DNA from: Jatrophihabitans sp964252635
GTDB taxonomy: Bacteria; Actinomycetota; Actinomycetes; Mycobacteriales; Jatrophihabitantaceae
Assembly (NCBI RefSeq): GCF_964252635.1
Contig: NZ_CAXUNP010000015.1
Location: 30,020 to 94,019 of the forward strand
Length of the DNA stretch: 64,000 nucleotides
Direction of reading: 5' to 3'
In this document: positions 35,669 to 48,700 of the stretch, one piece after another
How the letters are laid out: the number at the start of each line of letters is the position of its first letter
How positions within the stretch are numbered: position 1 is the stretch's first letter
Translations under genes and position numbers: made by a program
Notes under the pieces: model-generated
What the model saw: only the letters and a program-made list of their open reading frames with translations
Told to the model about the DNA's origin: nothing
The model's database searches: none

Positions 35669-37069
35669 GACTTCGATCTGATCGTCATCGGGCTCGGACC
35701 CGGCGGTGAGGAACTGGGCGAGAAGCTGGCGTCGGCCGGCCGGTCGGTACTTGGTCTCGACGAGCGGCTGGTCGGCGGCGAGTGCCCCTACTTCGGGTGC
35801 ATCCCGTCCAAGATGATCCTGCGCGGGGCCGACGTCCTGGGCGAGTCGAGACGCGTCGACCAGCTGGCCGGGCACGCCTCGGACGAGCCCGACTTCGGCG
35901 TCGTCGCCGCGCGCATCAGCAACGAGGCCACCGACGACTGGAACGACCAGGTCGCCGTCGAACGCTTCGAGGGCACGGGCGCGGCCTTCCGGCGCAGCAC
36001 CGGGCGGTTGGTGGGTCGCGACGAGCAGGGCCGCCTGCTCGTCGAAGCCGCCGGGGAGACCCACACCGCGACGTCGGTGACGATCGCCGTGGGCACCCGC
36101 CCGAGCATCCCGGACATCGCCGGCCTGGACGGGCTGGAGAACAGCGTCGACGGGCCGGTGTGGACCAACCGCGAGATCCTGCAGGCCAAGGCCGCACCGC
36201 GGTCGATGGTCGTGCTCGGCGGCGGCGTCATCAGCTGCGAGCTGGCCCAGGGCATGGCCCGCTTCGGCACCACCGTGACGATGGTGGAGCACGGCGAGCG
36301 GTTGCTGTCCCGCGAGGAACCCGAGGCCGGCGACGTGCTGCAGGCGGTGTTCGAGCGCGAAGGCATCACCGTGCGCAGCGGGCAGGGGATCGACCGGGTC
36401 GCGGCCGGCGGCGACGGCGTGATCGTCACGCTTGCCGACGGCAGCACGGTGACCGGCGAGAAGCTGCTCGTGGCCGCCGGCCGCACCCCGAACCTCGACC
36501 GCGTCGGGCTCGACTCGATCGGGCTGGACCCGTCGGCGCACCAGCTCGACGTCGACGAGCACATGCAGGTGCTCGACGCGGACGGCGCACCTGTCGACGG
36601 GCTCTTCGCCGTCGGCGACGTCACCGGCAGGGGACCGTTCACGCACGTCTCGGTGTGGCAGGCGCGGGTGCTGATCGCGCACCTGCTCGGCCAGGACGAG
36701 CCCTACGGCGGGTACGACGCGCTCGCCTGGGCCACCTTCACCGACCCCGAGGTCGGCCGGGTGGGCATGACCGAGAAGCAGGCCCGTGACGCCGGGCTCA
36801 GAGTGCGGGTCGGGGTGCAGCAGATCGCGTCCAACTCGCGGGGCTGGATCCACGGGCCCGGCAACGACGGGTTCATCAAGGTCGTCGGGGACGCCGACCG
36901 CGGCGTCCTGGTCGGTGCTACGACGTGCAGCCCCTATGGCGGCGAGCTGATCGGCATGCTGACCGTGGCCATCCACGGCGAGGTCCCCGTCGCGAGGCTG
37001 CTGACCATGCACTACGTCTTCCCGACGTTGCACCGCGGCGTGCTGGAGGCGCTGCAGGCGCTCGCCTGA
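35666..37069 (+). CDS. FAD-dependent pyridine nucleotide-disulfide oxidoreductase
   Basis: A 467-residue class I flavoprotein disulfide reductase: N-terminal FAD motif (LIVIGLGPGG), a redox pair in GGECPYFGCIPSK (C-x4-C), NAD(P) loop VLGGGVISCELAQ and a second FAD contact GLFAVGDVTGRGP. The C-terminal dimer interface reads MHYVFPTLHRG, with a displaced His-Pro pattern relative to lipoamide dehydrogenase. It is probably a Lpd/mercuric-reductase-like enzyme of unknown substrate. It is divergent from glbO with 31 bp between starts. Confidence 0.9.
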   Translation: MDFDLIVIGLGPGGEELGEKLASAGRSVLGLDERLVGGECPYFGCIPSKMILRGADVLGESRRVDQLAGHASDEPDFGVVAARISNEATDDWNDQVAVERFEGTGAAFRRSTGRLVGRDEQGRLLVEAAGETHTATSVTIAVGTRPSIPDIAGLDGLENSVDGPVWTNREILQAKAAPRSMVVLGGGVISCELAQGMARFGTTVTMVEHGERLLSREEPEAGDVLQAVFEREGITVRSGQGIDRVAAGGDGVIVTLADGSTVTGEKLLVAAGRTPNLDRVGLDSIGLDPSAHQLDVDEHMQVLDADGAPVDGLFAVGDVTGRGPFTHVSVWQARVLIAHLLGQDEPYGGYDALAWATFTDPEVGRVGMTEKQARDAGLRVRVGVQQIASNSRGWIHGPGNDGFIKVVGDADRGVLVGATTCSPYGGELIGMLTVAIHGEVPVARLLTMHYVFPTLHRGVLEALQALA

Positions 37070-37072
37070 CGG

Positions 37073-37801
37073 CTACTGCGGCGGGTTCTTCTCGATGTTG
37101 GTCGGGTGCACGGTGAAGCTGAAGCACACCGGCCACTTCATCGCGAACGGCACCGCGGTCCGGGTGTCCGGCGGGGTGACGAGGATGCGGGGGTAGCTTG
37201 CGTCACAGCCGGCCTGGGCCGCGCCGACCTCACGCTGGTTGACGCCTTCGAGGCCCGCCGACGCCACAGCACCCGGCTTGAGGGTCACGGTCGGCAGCGT
37301 GTTCGTACCGGTCGGCAGCCCGAGCAGCTTGCCCCGGACGGTGCGGGTGGCCTGTTTGACCTGATGGTTCGCGGAGTTCTCGAGCGCTGCGCCCGGGTAG
37401 CCGGTGATCGTGCACGTGCTCGAGGACGTATTGGTGAAGTCGACGATCACGGCCAGGTCGTTGCGGGTGGACGAGCCGCTCACGTGGCGGGGGTCGAGGC
37501 TCGCGCGCAGCTGGCTCTCCTGGCAGACCACGACGCCGTCGCGGTTGTCGGCCGACCCGTCGGTCGACCCGCCGGAGGAAGCAGCACTCCGGGTCGCCGA
37601 CGAGGTCGCGGCCGGCACCGTGGTCGTGGTGGTGGCGCTCGGCGCAACGGTCGTGGCCGCCGGCGACGCACCACCGCCGTTCGACGAACCGGAACACGCG
37701 GTCAGGGCGGCCGCGGCGAGAATCGCGGTTGCTCCGGCCACGGTACGGACGGCGCGGACGTGCGTGTCGGTTCGGACGGTGGCTGCGGTGCGGTGGCGCA
37801 C
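37073..37801 (-). CDS. DUF4232 lipoprotein
   Basis: The 242-residue protein has a basic N-terminus, a hydrophobic stretch and lipobox LTAC (Cys36). A Ser/Thr/Ala-rich linker follows (residues ~38-90). The C-terminal beta domain has VVCQESQLRASLDP, CTITGYPGAALE and LKPGAVASAGLEGVN, which fit the DUF4232 family of actinobacterial secreted proteins. Conserved cysteines suggest a disulfide. GTG 37801 is supported by GAAGGGAG upstream. The function is unknown. It is convergent with the oxidoreductase, 3 bp apart. Confidence 0.85.
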   Translation of the reverse strand: MRHRTAATVRTDTHVRAVRTVAGATAILAAAALTACSGSSNGGGASPAATTVAPSATTTTTVPAATSSATRSAASSGGSTDGSADNRDGVVVCQESQLRASLDPRHVSGSSTRNDLAVIVDFTNTSSSTCTITGYPGAALENSANHQVKQATRTVRGKLLGLPTGTNTLPTVTLKPGAVASAGLEGVNQREVGAAQAGCDASYPRILVTPPDTRTAVPFAMKWPVCFSFTVHPTNIEKNPPQ

Positions 37802-37888
37802 GGGGCTCCCTTCGTCGGTGCGGGATCGCCGGTCAGCCGACCCCTCCACTTCTGACACCGCAGCGGCGCGCAGCGTTGCGTCGAACCC

Positions 37889-39328
37889 TCATCGAGCCGC
37901 AGCCTGGCATGCCGATGCGCCGTGACAGGTCTGCAGTGCCTGCAGCTGTCTCGGCAGCGCGGCGGGCACGCCCGATCCAGCGAGATTGTGCAGCTCGTAG
38001 GGATCCTTCGCCGTGTCGTAGTACTCCTGCTGGCCGTTGCCGTAGCGGACGTACAGCGCATTCGCGGTGCGCACCGCCTCGTAGCTCGGAGGGTCCGCAT
38101 GCTTGGTGTTCTGGGCGTCCGGGTCGCCCTTGGCGTCGTTCGGGCCGTGGTGCTCGACGAGCACGGCCTGTTGCCAGTTCGCCGGGTGCCCACCGTGCAG
38201 GATGCCCGACAGGTCGACGCCGTCGACGCTCGAGGCCGGGCGCACGCCGGTAAGGGACTCGAACGTCGGGGTTAGGTCGATGTTGCTGGCCAGCTGGTCG
38301 CTGGTGTGCCCGGCCGGGACGTGCGGCCCGGCGACGACGAGCGGCACATGGACGTCGGTGTCGTACGCGGTCTGTTTGCCGGCCAGCAGCCGGTACTCGC
38401 CCATGTGGTAGCCGTTGTCCGAGCTGAACACGACGTAAGTGTTCTTGGCCAGGCCCTTGGCTTGCAGCGTGCTCTGCAGCTTGCCGATCAGGTCGTCCAC
38501 GGCGCGGTCCGCCGCGACGCGCTTGCGGTAGGCCTTCAGCAACTGCTGCTCGTTCTGCTTGTTGATCGGCGCCCGCTGCCCCAGCTAGGACGGAGCTTCG
38601 GTCGGCAGCGTGTTGTAGGCCGGGGTGCGCGGGTACTGGACGTTCTTCGCCGAACCCACGTAGCGCGGGGCCGGGGTGTACGGGGCGTGCGGGGCGAAGG
38701 TCGCCACCTCGAGCATGAACGGCTTGGTCGCCGAGGACACGAAGCTGTCGGCCTTCTTGGAGAGCACATCGGTGAGGTAGTCCGATGGCTGCTTGCCGTA
38801 GTGCTGCTGCTTGCCGTTCTCGTTCAGCGTGTAGTCGAACTCGGGATAGCCGTTGCCCGCGACGTCCCACTCGTTCCAACCCGCGGGCTTGGCGTCCTTG
38901 GGCTGGTAGCCGTTGAGGTACTTCCCCATGAACCCGGTGCGGTAGCCGCTCTTCTGCAGGGCCAGCGCGTAGGACTTCTGCTGGTCGCCGTGGCTGTTGT
39001 AGGCGTCGTAACCGCCGTCGCTGCCCATGTTGGTGAACACGCCGTCGTCGTGCGGGTACTCGCCGGTGAAGATCGCTGACCGCGACGGGCAGCACAGGGA
39101 GTCGACCACGTAGTACTTCGACAGCGTCGTGCCCTGCTTCTGCAGGGCCTGCACGTGCGGCATGTGGCTGATCAGGTTCATCGACAGGTCGTCGGTGAGC
39201 ACGAAGACGATGTTGGGCTTGGCGGGGTTCTTGGCGCCGGCGTCACTCGCTCCCGAGGATCCGGAACAGGCGGACAGGACGGAGGCGAGCAGGACCGCGA
39301 CGGACGCGGCCACGACGAGACGGCGCAT
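37889..39328 (-). pseudogene. Sulfatase lipoprotein gene interrupted by an in-frame amber codon
   Basis: The frame runs from ATG 39328 to a stop at 37889 (480 codons) but is broken by TAG at 38585-38587. The N-terminal part has a lipobox (LSAC, Cys21), the metal site NIVFVLTDDL and the formylglycine motif CCPSR, so it is a type I sulfatase (N-acetylglucosamine-6-sulfatase-like). The C-terminal part continues in the same frame with VVFSSDNGYHMGEYR and VPLVVAGP. At the stop the sequence reads APS-stop-LGQR where relatives have Trp (TGG), so one G-to-A change explains it. Either a recent pseudogene or a sequencing error. Confidence 0.9.
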
Positions 39329-39395
39329 ACGTCCACGGTGTCCGGGCCAGGTGCGGCTCGGGTCAACGCACGGTCAGGGTTGTGTAAGACCGCAG

Positions 39396-40439
39396 TCAGT
39401 GCGGGGTCGGCGGCCCTGCGGGTCCCGGCGGCGTGCCGGGTGCCGGCGGGCCGGCGTCAGGGTCGACGCGCGACACGTGCAGCTCGGTGCCGCCGTCCGG
39501 AGCGGGATGACCGATGTCGAGCTCGTCGAGCCGGTCGCGGATGCGGCGGCGCAGCTCCCGGGCGGTGCGCCACTGCTCGAGCGGGCGGACCCGGGCGACC
39601 AGGCGGATCACCGTCTCGTAGCGGGTCAGCGATTCGACGCCCTGCACCTCGGGCTCGCTGAGGAAGACGTGCTCCCACGCGTCCTCGCCACGCATCGCGA
39701 CCGCGACCTCGCGCATGGCCTCCGAGGCCACCCCGACGTCGGCCCAGGCGTCGATCGGGACGTCCAGCACGACCGTCGCGTAGCCCTGGCTCTTGTTGCC
39801 GACCCGCAGCACCTCGCCGTTGCGGACGTACCAGACCGTGCCGTTGACGTCGCGCAGCCGGGTGCTCCGCAGGCCGACCGCCTCGACGGTGCCGCTCGCG
39901 AGCTGGAAGTCGATGACGTCCCCGACCCCGTACTGGTCCTCCATCATCATGAACATGCCGGACAGGAAGTCCTTGACGATGTTCTGCGCACCGAAGCCGA
40001 GGGCGACACCGACCACGGACGTGCCGGCGATGAACGGCGCCAGGTCGAAGCCCAGCGTGCTGACGATGAGCATGAACGCGATGACGAACATGACGAACGA
40101 GACGCCGGACTTCAGCACCGAGCCGATGGTGTTCGCCCGTTGCGCGCGCCGTTCGGACAGCAGGCCGGACGACTCGAACAGCGAGCTCGTCTGGATGCGT
40201 TCGCGGAACGGGCGCAGGATCCGCGGCACGCCGCCGCCCGCCACCGGCCGCACCGCGCGGTTGATCACCCGGTGGATCAGGGCCCGGATGACCAGGGTCA
40301 CCACGATGACCACGACGATCCGGATCGGGACCTCGAAGAAGGCGTGACTGTGGTCGTGCACGAACTTCGGCAGCGCGACGGGGTGCGGGTCCGCCGCGGC
40401 CGGGCGGCTGCTGAGGGCGGGGTGGTCGGTGCCGGTCAT
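39396..40439 (-). CDS. Small-conductance mechanosensitive channel (MscS family)
   Basis: The 347-residue protein has membrane segments near residues 30-55 and 105-135. The pore-lining TM3 is VVGVALGFGAQNIVKDFLSGMFMMMEDQYGVGDVID, followed by the beta and alpha/beta cytoplasmic domains. The C-terminal tail is Pro/Gly-rich. It releases solutes on hypo-osmotic shock. ATG 40439 is chosen; the open frame extends upstream but overlaps the divergent promoter region. Confidence 0.92.
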   Translation of the reverse strand: MTGTDHPALSSRPAAADPHPVALPKFVHDHSHAFFEVPIRIVVVIVVTLVIRALIHRVINRAVRPVAGGGVPRILRPFRERIQTSSLFESSGLLSERRAQRANTIGSVLKSGVSFVMFVIAFMLIVSTLGFDLAPFIAGTSVVGVALGFGAQNIVKDFLSGMFMMMEDQYGVGDVIDFQLASGTVEAVGLRSTRLRDVNGTVWYVRNGEVLRVGNKSQGYATVVLDVPIDAWADVGVASEAMREVAVAMRGEDAWEHVFLSEPEVQGVESLTRYETVIRLVARVRPLEQWRTARELRRRIRDRLDELDIGHPAPDGGTELHVSRVDPDAGPPAPGTPPGPAGPPTPH

Positions 40440-40566
40440 CGCGACCACGATGCCACGGCCGACCCGGTGACCCCTCGACGCGGCGCGCCGACCTGTGGTC
40501 TGTGGCACGAATGGGCGTGCGATTCGGGCCCCCGTCCGGTTGACTGGGTGGCACTGGAGGTCACGC

Positions 40567-41100
40567 ATGGGTGCAGCGCTGGTGTTGAACGCCACGTACG
40601 AGCCGCTGTGCGTCGTGCCGCTGCGCCGTGCCGTCGTGCTCGTGCTGGCCGAGAAGGCGCTGGTCGTCGAGTCCAGTGACCGGGTGATGCACTCCGAGCG
40701 GCTGTCCGTGCCGATCCCGACCGTGGTGCGGCTGGCCCGATTCGTCCGGGTGCCCTACCGGCGCGACGTCCCGCTGACCCGCCGCGCCGTCCTGGACCGC
40801 GACGCCCACGTCTGCGTCTACTGCGGGGTCAGGGCCGACACGATCGACCACGTGCGGCCCCGCTCCCGCGGCGGGCAGCACGTGTGGACGAACGTGGTCG
40901 CCGCGTGCGCGCGGTGCAACCACCGCAAGGGCGACCGGCTGCTGGCCGAGATCGGGTGGGTGCTCCCGACCCCGCCCGTGCAGCCGCCGGCCACCGTCGC
41001 CGTCGTCATGGGCTGGGCCTCGCGCGAGCCCACGTGGGACCGCTACCTGGGTCTGACGCAGGCCGCCGTGGCCCCGGCCGTCGTGGCCCCCGCCGTCTGA
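40567..41100 (+). CDS. HNH endonuclease family protein (Rv2469c-like)
   Basis: A 177-residue protein with a conserved N-terminal domain (ALVLNATYEPLCVVPLRRAVVLVLAEKALVVE). The HNH domain has VCVYCG (zinc Cys pair), DTIDHVRPRSRGGQHVWTNVVAACARCNHRKGDR with the D-H and N residues and a second Cys pair. Such proteins are widespread in actinobacteria as stand-alone genes; the target and biological role are unknown. ATG 40567 has GGAGG upstream. Synteny with Rv2469c supports vertical inheritance rather than a restriction system. Confidence 0.92.
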   Translation: MGAALVLNATYEPLCVVPLRRAVVLVLAEKALVVESSDRVMHSERLSVPIPTVVRLARFVRVPYRRDVPLTRRAVLDRDAHVCVYCGVRADTIDHVRPRSRGGQHVWTNVVAACARCNHRKGDRLLAEIGWVLPTPPVQPPATVAVVMGWASREPTWDRYLGLTQAAVAPAVVAPAV

Positions 41101-41104
41101 CCGG

Positions 41105-42340
41105 TCAGCCGGCGTCGGCCTCCTCGGCGGCGAGGACGACGCAGTCGGCCAGCACGGCCAGGGCCTGTTCGAGCTCGCCGGTGGACGGGAAGCTCGGCGC
41201 GATGCGGATGTTGCTGTCCTCCGGGTCGACGCCGCCCGGGAACGGCGCGCCGGCGGGGGTCAGCTTCACGCCCGCGTCGCCGGCCAGCCCGACCACGCGC
41301 GCGGCCGTCCCGGGGCGCACCTGCAGGCTGACGAAGTAGCCGCCGTGCGGGGTCGACCACGACGTCTTCGCCAGCCCGGACAGCCGGCTCGAGAGCGCGT
41401 CCTGCACGGCCGCGAACTTGGGCTCGAGGATGCGCCGGTGCTCGGCCATGTGGGCGAGCACGCCGTCGGGGGAGCCGAAGAACTCGGCGTGCTGCAGCTG
41501 CACGATGCGGTTCGGGCCGATCGTGCGCTTGGCCGCGTGCTTGAGGAACCAGGCCATGTTCGACGGGGAGCCGCCGACGAAAGACACGCCGCCGCCCGCG
41601 AAGGTGATCTTCGACGTGGAGCCGAAGACGAACGCGCGGTCGGGGTTGCCGGCCTGCTCGGCCAGCGCGAGCAGGTCAGCGAGCTCGTCGGGGGTGTCGG
41701 TGAGGTGGTGCACGGCGTAGGCGTTGTCCCAGTAGACCCGGAAGTCCGGCGCCGCGGTCGGCATCGCAGCGAGCCGGCGGACGACCTCGGGGCTGCAGGT
41801 GGTGCCGGCCGGGTTGCTGTACTTGGGGACGAGCCAGAGCCCCTTCACCGACGGGTCGTCGGCCACGAGACCCTCCACGACGTCCATGTCCGGGCCGTCG
41901 GCCGTGGTGGGCACCGGCACCATGTTCACCCCGAGGTCGGCACAGACGCCGAAGTGCCGGTCGTAACCGGGCACGGGGCACAGGAACGTCGGGGTCGAGG
42001 TGTCCTTCCAGGCCGGCGCCCCGGTGGCGGGGGAGTCGAAGAACGACGTCGCGACGGTGAGGTACATCAGCTCGAGGCTGGAGTTGTTCGCGGCCGCGAG
42101 CTGGTCGGCGGGCACCTGCAGCAGCGGCGAGAAGATCTCGCGCAGCGCCGGCAGCCCGAGGGCGGTGCCGCCGTAGTTGCGGGTGTCCTTGTCGGTCCGC
42201 AGCGCCGTCCGGTCGGCGGGCAGGTCGAGCAGGCCGTTCGCGAGATCGAGCTGCTCGGGGCTGGGCTTGCCCCGGGTGAGGTCGAGCGCCAGCCCTCGGT
42301 CGAGCCACCGGTCGTAGTCGGTGCGTGCGGCGGTGGCCAT
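41105..42340 (-). CDS. Class Ic aspartate aminotransferase (Rv3722c-like)
   Basis: The 411-residue PLP enzyme belongs to the class Ic group typified by the Corynebacterium AspT and Rv3722c: LDLTRGKPSPEQLDL, RNYGGTALGLPALREIF, CPVPGYDRHFGVC, VPKYSNPAGTTCS, the PLP Lys in GSTSKITFAGGGVSF and C-terminal SNIRIAPSFP with the substrate Arg. It converts oxaloacetate and glutamate to aspartate and 2-oxoglutarate, a central nitrogen step. GAGGAG lies upstream of ATG 42340. It is divergent from the amidase. Confidence 0.93.
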   Translation of the reverse strand: MATAARTDYDRWLDRGLALDLTRGKPSPEQLDLANGLLDLPADRTALRTDKDTRNYGGTALGLPALREIFSPLLQVPADQLAAANNSSLELMYLTVATSFFDSPATGAPAWKDTSTPTFLCPVPGYDRHFGVCADLGVNMVPVPTTADGPDMDVVEGLVADDPSVKGLWLVPKYSNPAGTTCSPEVVRRLAAMPTAAPDFRVYWDNAYAVHHLTDTPDELADLLALAEQAGNPDRAFVFGSTSKITFAGGGVSFVGGSPSNMAWFLKHAAKRTIGPNRIVQLQHAEFFGSPDGVLAHMAEHRRILEPKFAAVQDALSSRLSGLAKTSWSTPHGGYFVSLQVRPGTAARVVGLAGDAGVKLTPAGAPFPGGVDPEDSNIRIAPSFPSTGELEQALAVLADCVVLAAEEADAG

Positions 42341-42442
42341 GCGCTGCGCTCCTCGCGACGGGGGCCCTGCGGCATCGGACCCGATCCGCGTTCAGGGTAT
42401 GGGGCGCGGCCAGCCGGTAACGCGCCACCCCGAAGGTCTCGC

Positions 42443-42457
42443 TACGGTCTGGTCATG
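42443..42457 (+). promoter_or_regulatory. Leaderless promoter, TACGGT-N6-ATG
   Basis: TACGGT (42443-42448) is 6 nt before the amidase ATG (42455). Confidence 0.55.
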
Positions 42458-43870
42458 GCGGCCCTGCACGACCTGAGTGCCCTCGAGGCGGCCGCGGCCG
42501 TTCGCGCCCGCGAGGTGAGCCCCACCGAACTCGTCGAGCACGGCCTCGACCGCATCGGCCGTCTCGACGACCGCCTCGGCGCCTTCGTCACCGTGACGGC
42601 CGAGCGCGCACGTGCCGAGGCCGCCGCCGCCGAGGATCTCGTGCTGGCGGGCGGCGAGCTGCCACCGTTGCTCGGCGTGCCCACCGCGATCAAGGACCTG
42701 AACATGGTCGCCGGGGTGCCGTCGCGCCTGGGCTCGGCGGCGTTCGAGGACTTCACGCCCGACTACGACGACACGATCGTGCGGCTGCTGCGCGCGGCCG
42801 GCACGATCAGCCTCGGCAAGACGGCGACACCCGAGATCGGCCTGCCCTGCTACACCGAGACCGACATCGGCCCGCCGGCCCGGACGCCGTGGGACACCAC
42901 CCGCCTGGCCGGCGGTTCGTCCGGCGGCGCGGGCGCCGCGGTGGCCGGCGGCCTGGTGCCCATCGCCCAGGGCAGCGACGGCGGCGGCTCGATCCGCATC
43001 CCGGCCAGCGCCTGCGGTCTCGTCGGGCTCAAGCCCACGCGCGGACGGGTGCCCCGCGGCCCGCTGGACCTCGACGCCGTTCGCCTGTCGGTGCTCGGCC
43101 CGCTCGCCCGCACCGTCCGCGATGCGGCCGCCTTTCTGGATGCTGTCGCCGTCCCGCAACCCGGCGACCCGGAGCTGCTGCCCGCACCGGCCGGCACGTT
43201 CCTCGATGCCTGCGAGCGCGACCCGGGTCGGTTGCGCATCGGCGCCCTGATCGACTCTCCGATGGAGATGACGGTCGAGCCCGCGGTGCGCGCGGCGTGG
43301 GAACAGGCGTGCGCGCTGCTCGCAGGGCTGGGGCACGACCTCGAGGACACCGCACCGCCGATCCCGCCCGACGCGGTACCGCTGTTCGAGACGGTGTGGT
43401 CGGTGTCGGCCGCGTCGGCACCGATCCCGGCGGACCGTGAGCACCTCCTGCGTCCGCTGACCACGTACCTGCGCGGGCGCGGGGCGGCGGCCAGCGGGCC
43501 GCAGTTCGCCCAGGCGCTGGGCATGCTCGGCCAGCACGCGCGGCGCGGCCTGGCCGCGTCCGCGCACCTCGACGTCGTGGTCGCGCCGACGCTGGCCATG
43601 ACTCCGCGCCCTGTCGGCTGGTTCACCGAGGGCGGCGACCCGGCCGAGGACTTCGAGCGCCAGAAGCGGTACACGCCGTTCACCGCCATGTACAACACCA
43701 CCGGTCAGCCGGCGATCTCGCTGCCGCTGTACCAGTCCCCGGACGGGCTACCGATCGGCATCATGCTGGTCGGCGCGCTCGGCGCGGAGCAGCTTTTGCT
43801 GGCCCTTGCCGCACAGCTCGAGGACGCGCTGCCGTGGCGGGCCCGCCGGCCGTCGATCTGGTCGGACTGA
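42455..43870 (+). CDS. Amidase signature family enzyme
   Basis: The 471-residue protein has the Ser-Ser-Lys triad regions: GVPTAIKDLNMVAG (Lys), the GGSSGGAGAAVAGG Gly/Ser loop and GSDGGGSIRIPASACGLVGLKPT (nucleophile Ser). It hydrolyses an amide or acyl-amide. It is not GatA, because the residues around the loop and the absence of gatB/gatC argue against it. The substrate is unknown. Confidence 0.93.
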   Translation: MAALHDLSALEAAAAVRAREVSPTELVEHGLDRIGRLDDRLGAFVTVTAERARAEAAAAEDLVLAGGELPPLLGVPTAIKDLNMVAGVPSRLGSAAFEDFTPDYDDTIVRLLRAAGTISLGKTATPEIGLPCYTETDIGPPARTPWDTTRLAGGSSGGAGAAVAGGLVPIAQGSDGGGSIRIPASACGLVGLKPTRGRVPRGPLDLDAVRLSVLGPLARTVRDAAAFLDAVAVPQPGDPELLPAPAGTFLDACERDPGRLRIGALIDSPMEMTVEPAVRAAWEQACALLAGLGHDLEDTAPPIPPDAVPLFETVWSVSAASAPIPADREHLLRPLTTYLRGRGAAASGPQFAQALGMLGQHARRGLAASAHLDVVVAPTLAMTPRPVGWFTEGGDPAEDFERQKRYTPFTAMYNTTGQPAISLPLYQSPDGLPIGIMLVGALGAEQLLLALAAQLEDALPWRARRPSIWSD

Positions 43871-43921
43871 GCGCTCGCCCGCACCGGTCGGTCCGGCTGC
43901 AACCCCTCAGCGTCACCTCGG

Positions 43922-43936
43922 TATCTTGAGGGCGTG
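43922..43936 (+). promoter_or_regulatory. Leaderless promoter, TATCTT-N6-GTG
   Basis: TATCTT (43922-43927) is 6 nt before GTG 43934. The TTGAGGG between could also act as a ribosome site. Confidence 0.5.
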
Positions 43937-44170
43937 ACTGTCGTCCAGACGCTGTTGGTGTTCGTGGGCATCCCCGCGGGCATCGTCCTGATCATCTTCC
44001 TGGCGGTGTACGGCAAGTCGCTCGCGCGCCAGCCCAACCGGTACCGCCCGGGCAAGGCCTGGGACTTCGAGCCGGCCTGGTACGTCCCGCACCCCGAGGT
44101 CGTCGCCGGCGCCAAGCCGTCCGCCTCGAGCTCGACCACGGCCACGGGAGGTGCCAGCGGTGAGTGGTGA
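43934..44170 (+). CDS. Small membrane protein, probable aa3 oxidase subunit CtaJ
   Basis: The 78-residue protein has one N-terminal membrane helix (VVQTLLVFVGIPAGIVLIIFLAVYG), then RYRPGKAWDFEPAWYVPHPE and a Ser/Thr/Ala tail. The RYRPG and W-FEP-W-P pattern, and its place before a DUF5130 gene, match the accessory subunit CtaJ (Rv2468A-like) seen in mycobacterial III2-IV2 supercomplexes. Identification rests on memory of the family plus synteny. It overlaps the next gene by 11 bp. Confidence 0.72.
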   Translation: MTVVQTLLVFVGIPAGIVLIIFLAVYGKSLARQPNRYRPGKAWDFEPAWYVPHPEVVAGAKPSASSSTTATGGASGEW

Positions 44171-44579
44171 CATCGTCAAGGTCAAGCACCCAGAGCTGCA
44201 GCACGGACCCCGCGGCAACATCGGCGGCGACGGCGCGTTCACGACCCGGCAGCTGGCCCGCCTCGACGAGGCCATCACCCTGTCCAGTCGGGAGACGGGC
44301 CTGGTCTTCTCGGTGTACGTCGGCGAGCTGAAGGCCCCGACGCGCGCCCACGCGGAGGCGTTGTTCGAGCGGCTCACCGACGAGTCGGTGCTGCTCGCCG
44401 TGTCCCCGGGGCAGCGCACCCTGCACATCGTCACCGGGCCGGCGTCGGCGCGGCGGCTGCCGAACCGCTCGTGCGCGCTGGCCGCGCTGGCCATGCGCGG
44501 CGCCTTCGGCAACGGAGACCTCACGAACGGTCTGGTCACCGGGCTGCGCATGCTGGCCGACGCCGCCGGCAACGTCTAG
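44160..44579 (+). CDS. DUF5130 family protein (Rv2468c-like)
   Basis: The 139-residue protein has FTTRQLARLDEAITLSSRETGLVFSVYVGELKAPTRAHAEALF, then VLLAVSPGQRTLHIVTGPASARRLPNR. This is the DUF5130 pattern, which recalls TPM-domain proteins that are found near respiratory or membrane functions. GTG 44160 has GGGAGG about 8 nt upstream; GTG 44151 is an alternative. It overlaps the CtaJ-like gene, so the two are co-translated. Function unknown. Confidence 0.85.
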   Translation: MSGDIVKVKHPELQHGPRGNIGGDGAFTTRQLARLDEAITLSSRETGLVFSVYVGELKAPTRAHAEALFERLTDESVLLAVSPGQRTLHIVTGPASARRLPNRSCALAALAMRGAFGNGDLTNGLVTGLRMLADAAGNV

Positions 44580-44594
44580 CTCCCGTATGGTCGC

Positions 44595-45881
<1,287 letters not shown>

Positions 45882-45978
45882 GAGGGTGCACTCCGGGAAC
45901 GGGTGACGGCGGTCACTGCCGCCGACGCTGCCACCCTCTTTGTCCTACGTCAAGACACCGTGAGGTGAACCGAGGGTG

Positions 45979-48552
<2,574 letters not shown>

Positions 48553-48684
48553 GGGTGAAGCGCTTCCTTTCGACGTCGTGAATCCGACCGGAGTCGGTCT
48601 TCGAGCCGGCCGGCGCGTGCGGTTTCACGCCGCGGGCCAATGGGAGAAGTCTGTCACGATGCGCCCCGCGAGGCCCGTCCTGGC

Positions 48685-48700
48685 TAGGGTGTGGGGCATG
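48685..48700 (+). promoter_or_regulatory. Leaderless promoter, TAGGGT-N7-ATG
   Basis: TAGGGT (48685-48690) is 7 nt before the peroxiredoxin ATG (48698). Confidence 0.55.

Noticed and set aside
38585..38587. Pyrrolysine insertion or programmed readthrough at the sulfatase TAG
   Set aside because: Pyrrolysine machinery is not expected in actinomycetes, no pyl genes are in view, and the residue aligns with an ordinary Trp.
40567..41100. HNH protein as part of a restriction or phage-defence island
   Set aside because: No methyltransferase, specificity subunit or mobile genes are nearby. The gene has a syntenic, apparently vertical position.
41345..42454. 5' extension of the amidase frame
   Set aside because: It runs antisense through the whole aspartate aminotransferase gene and has no amidase similarity. 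ATG 42455 with a good promoter hexamer is the start.
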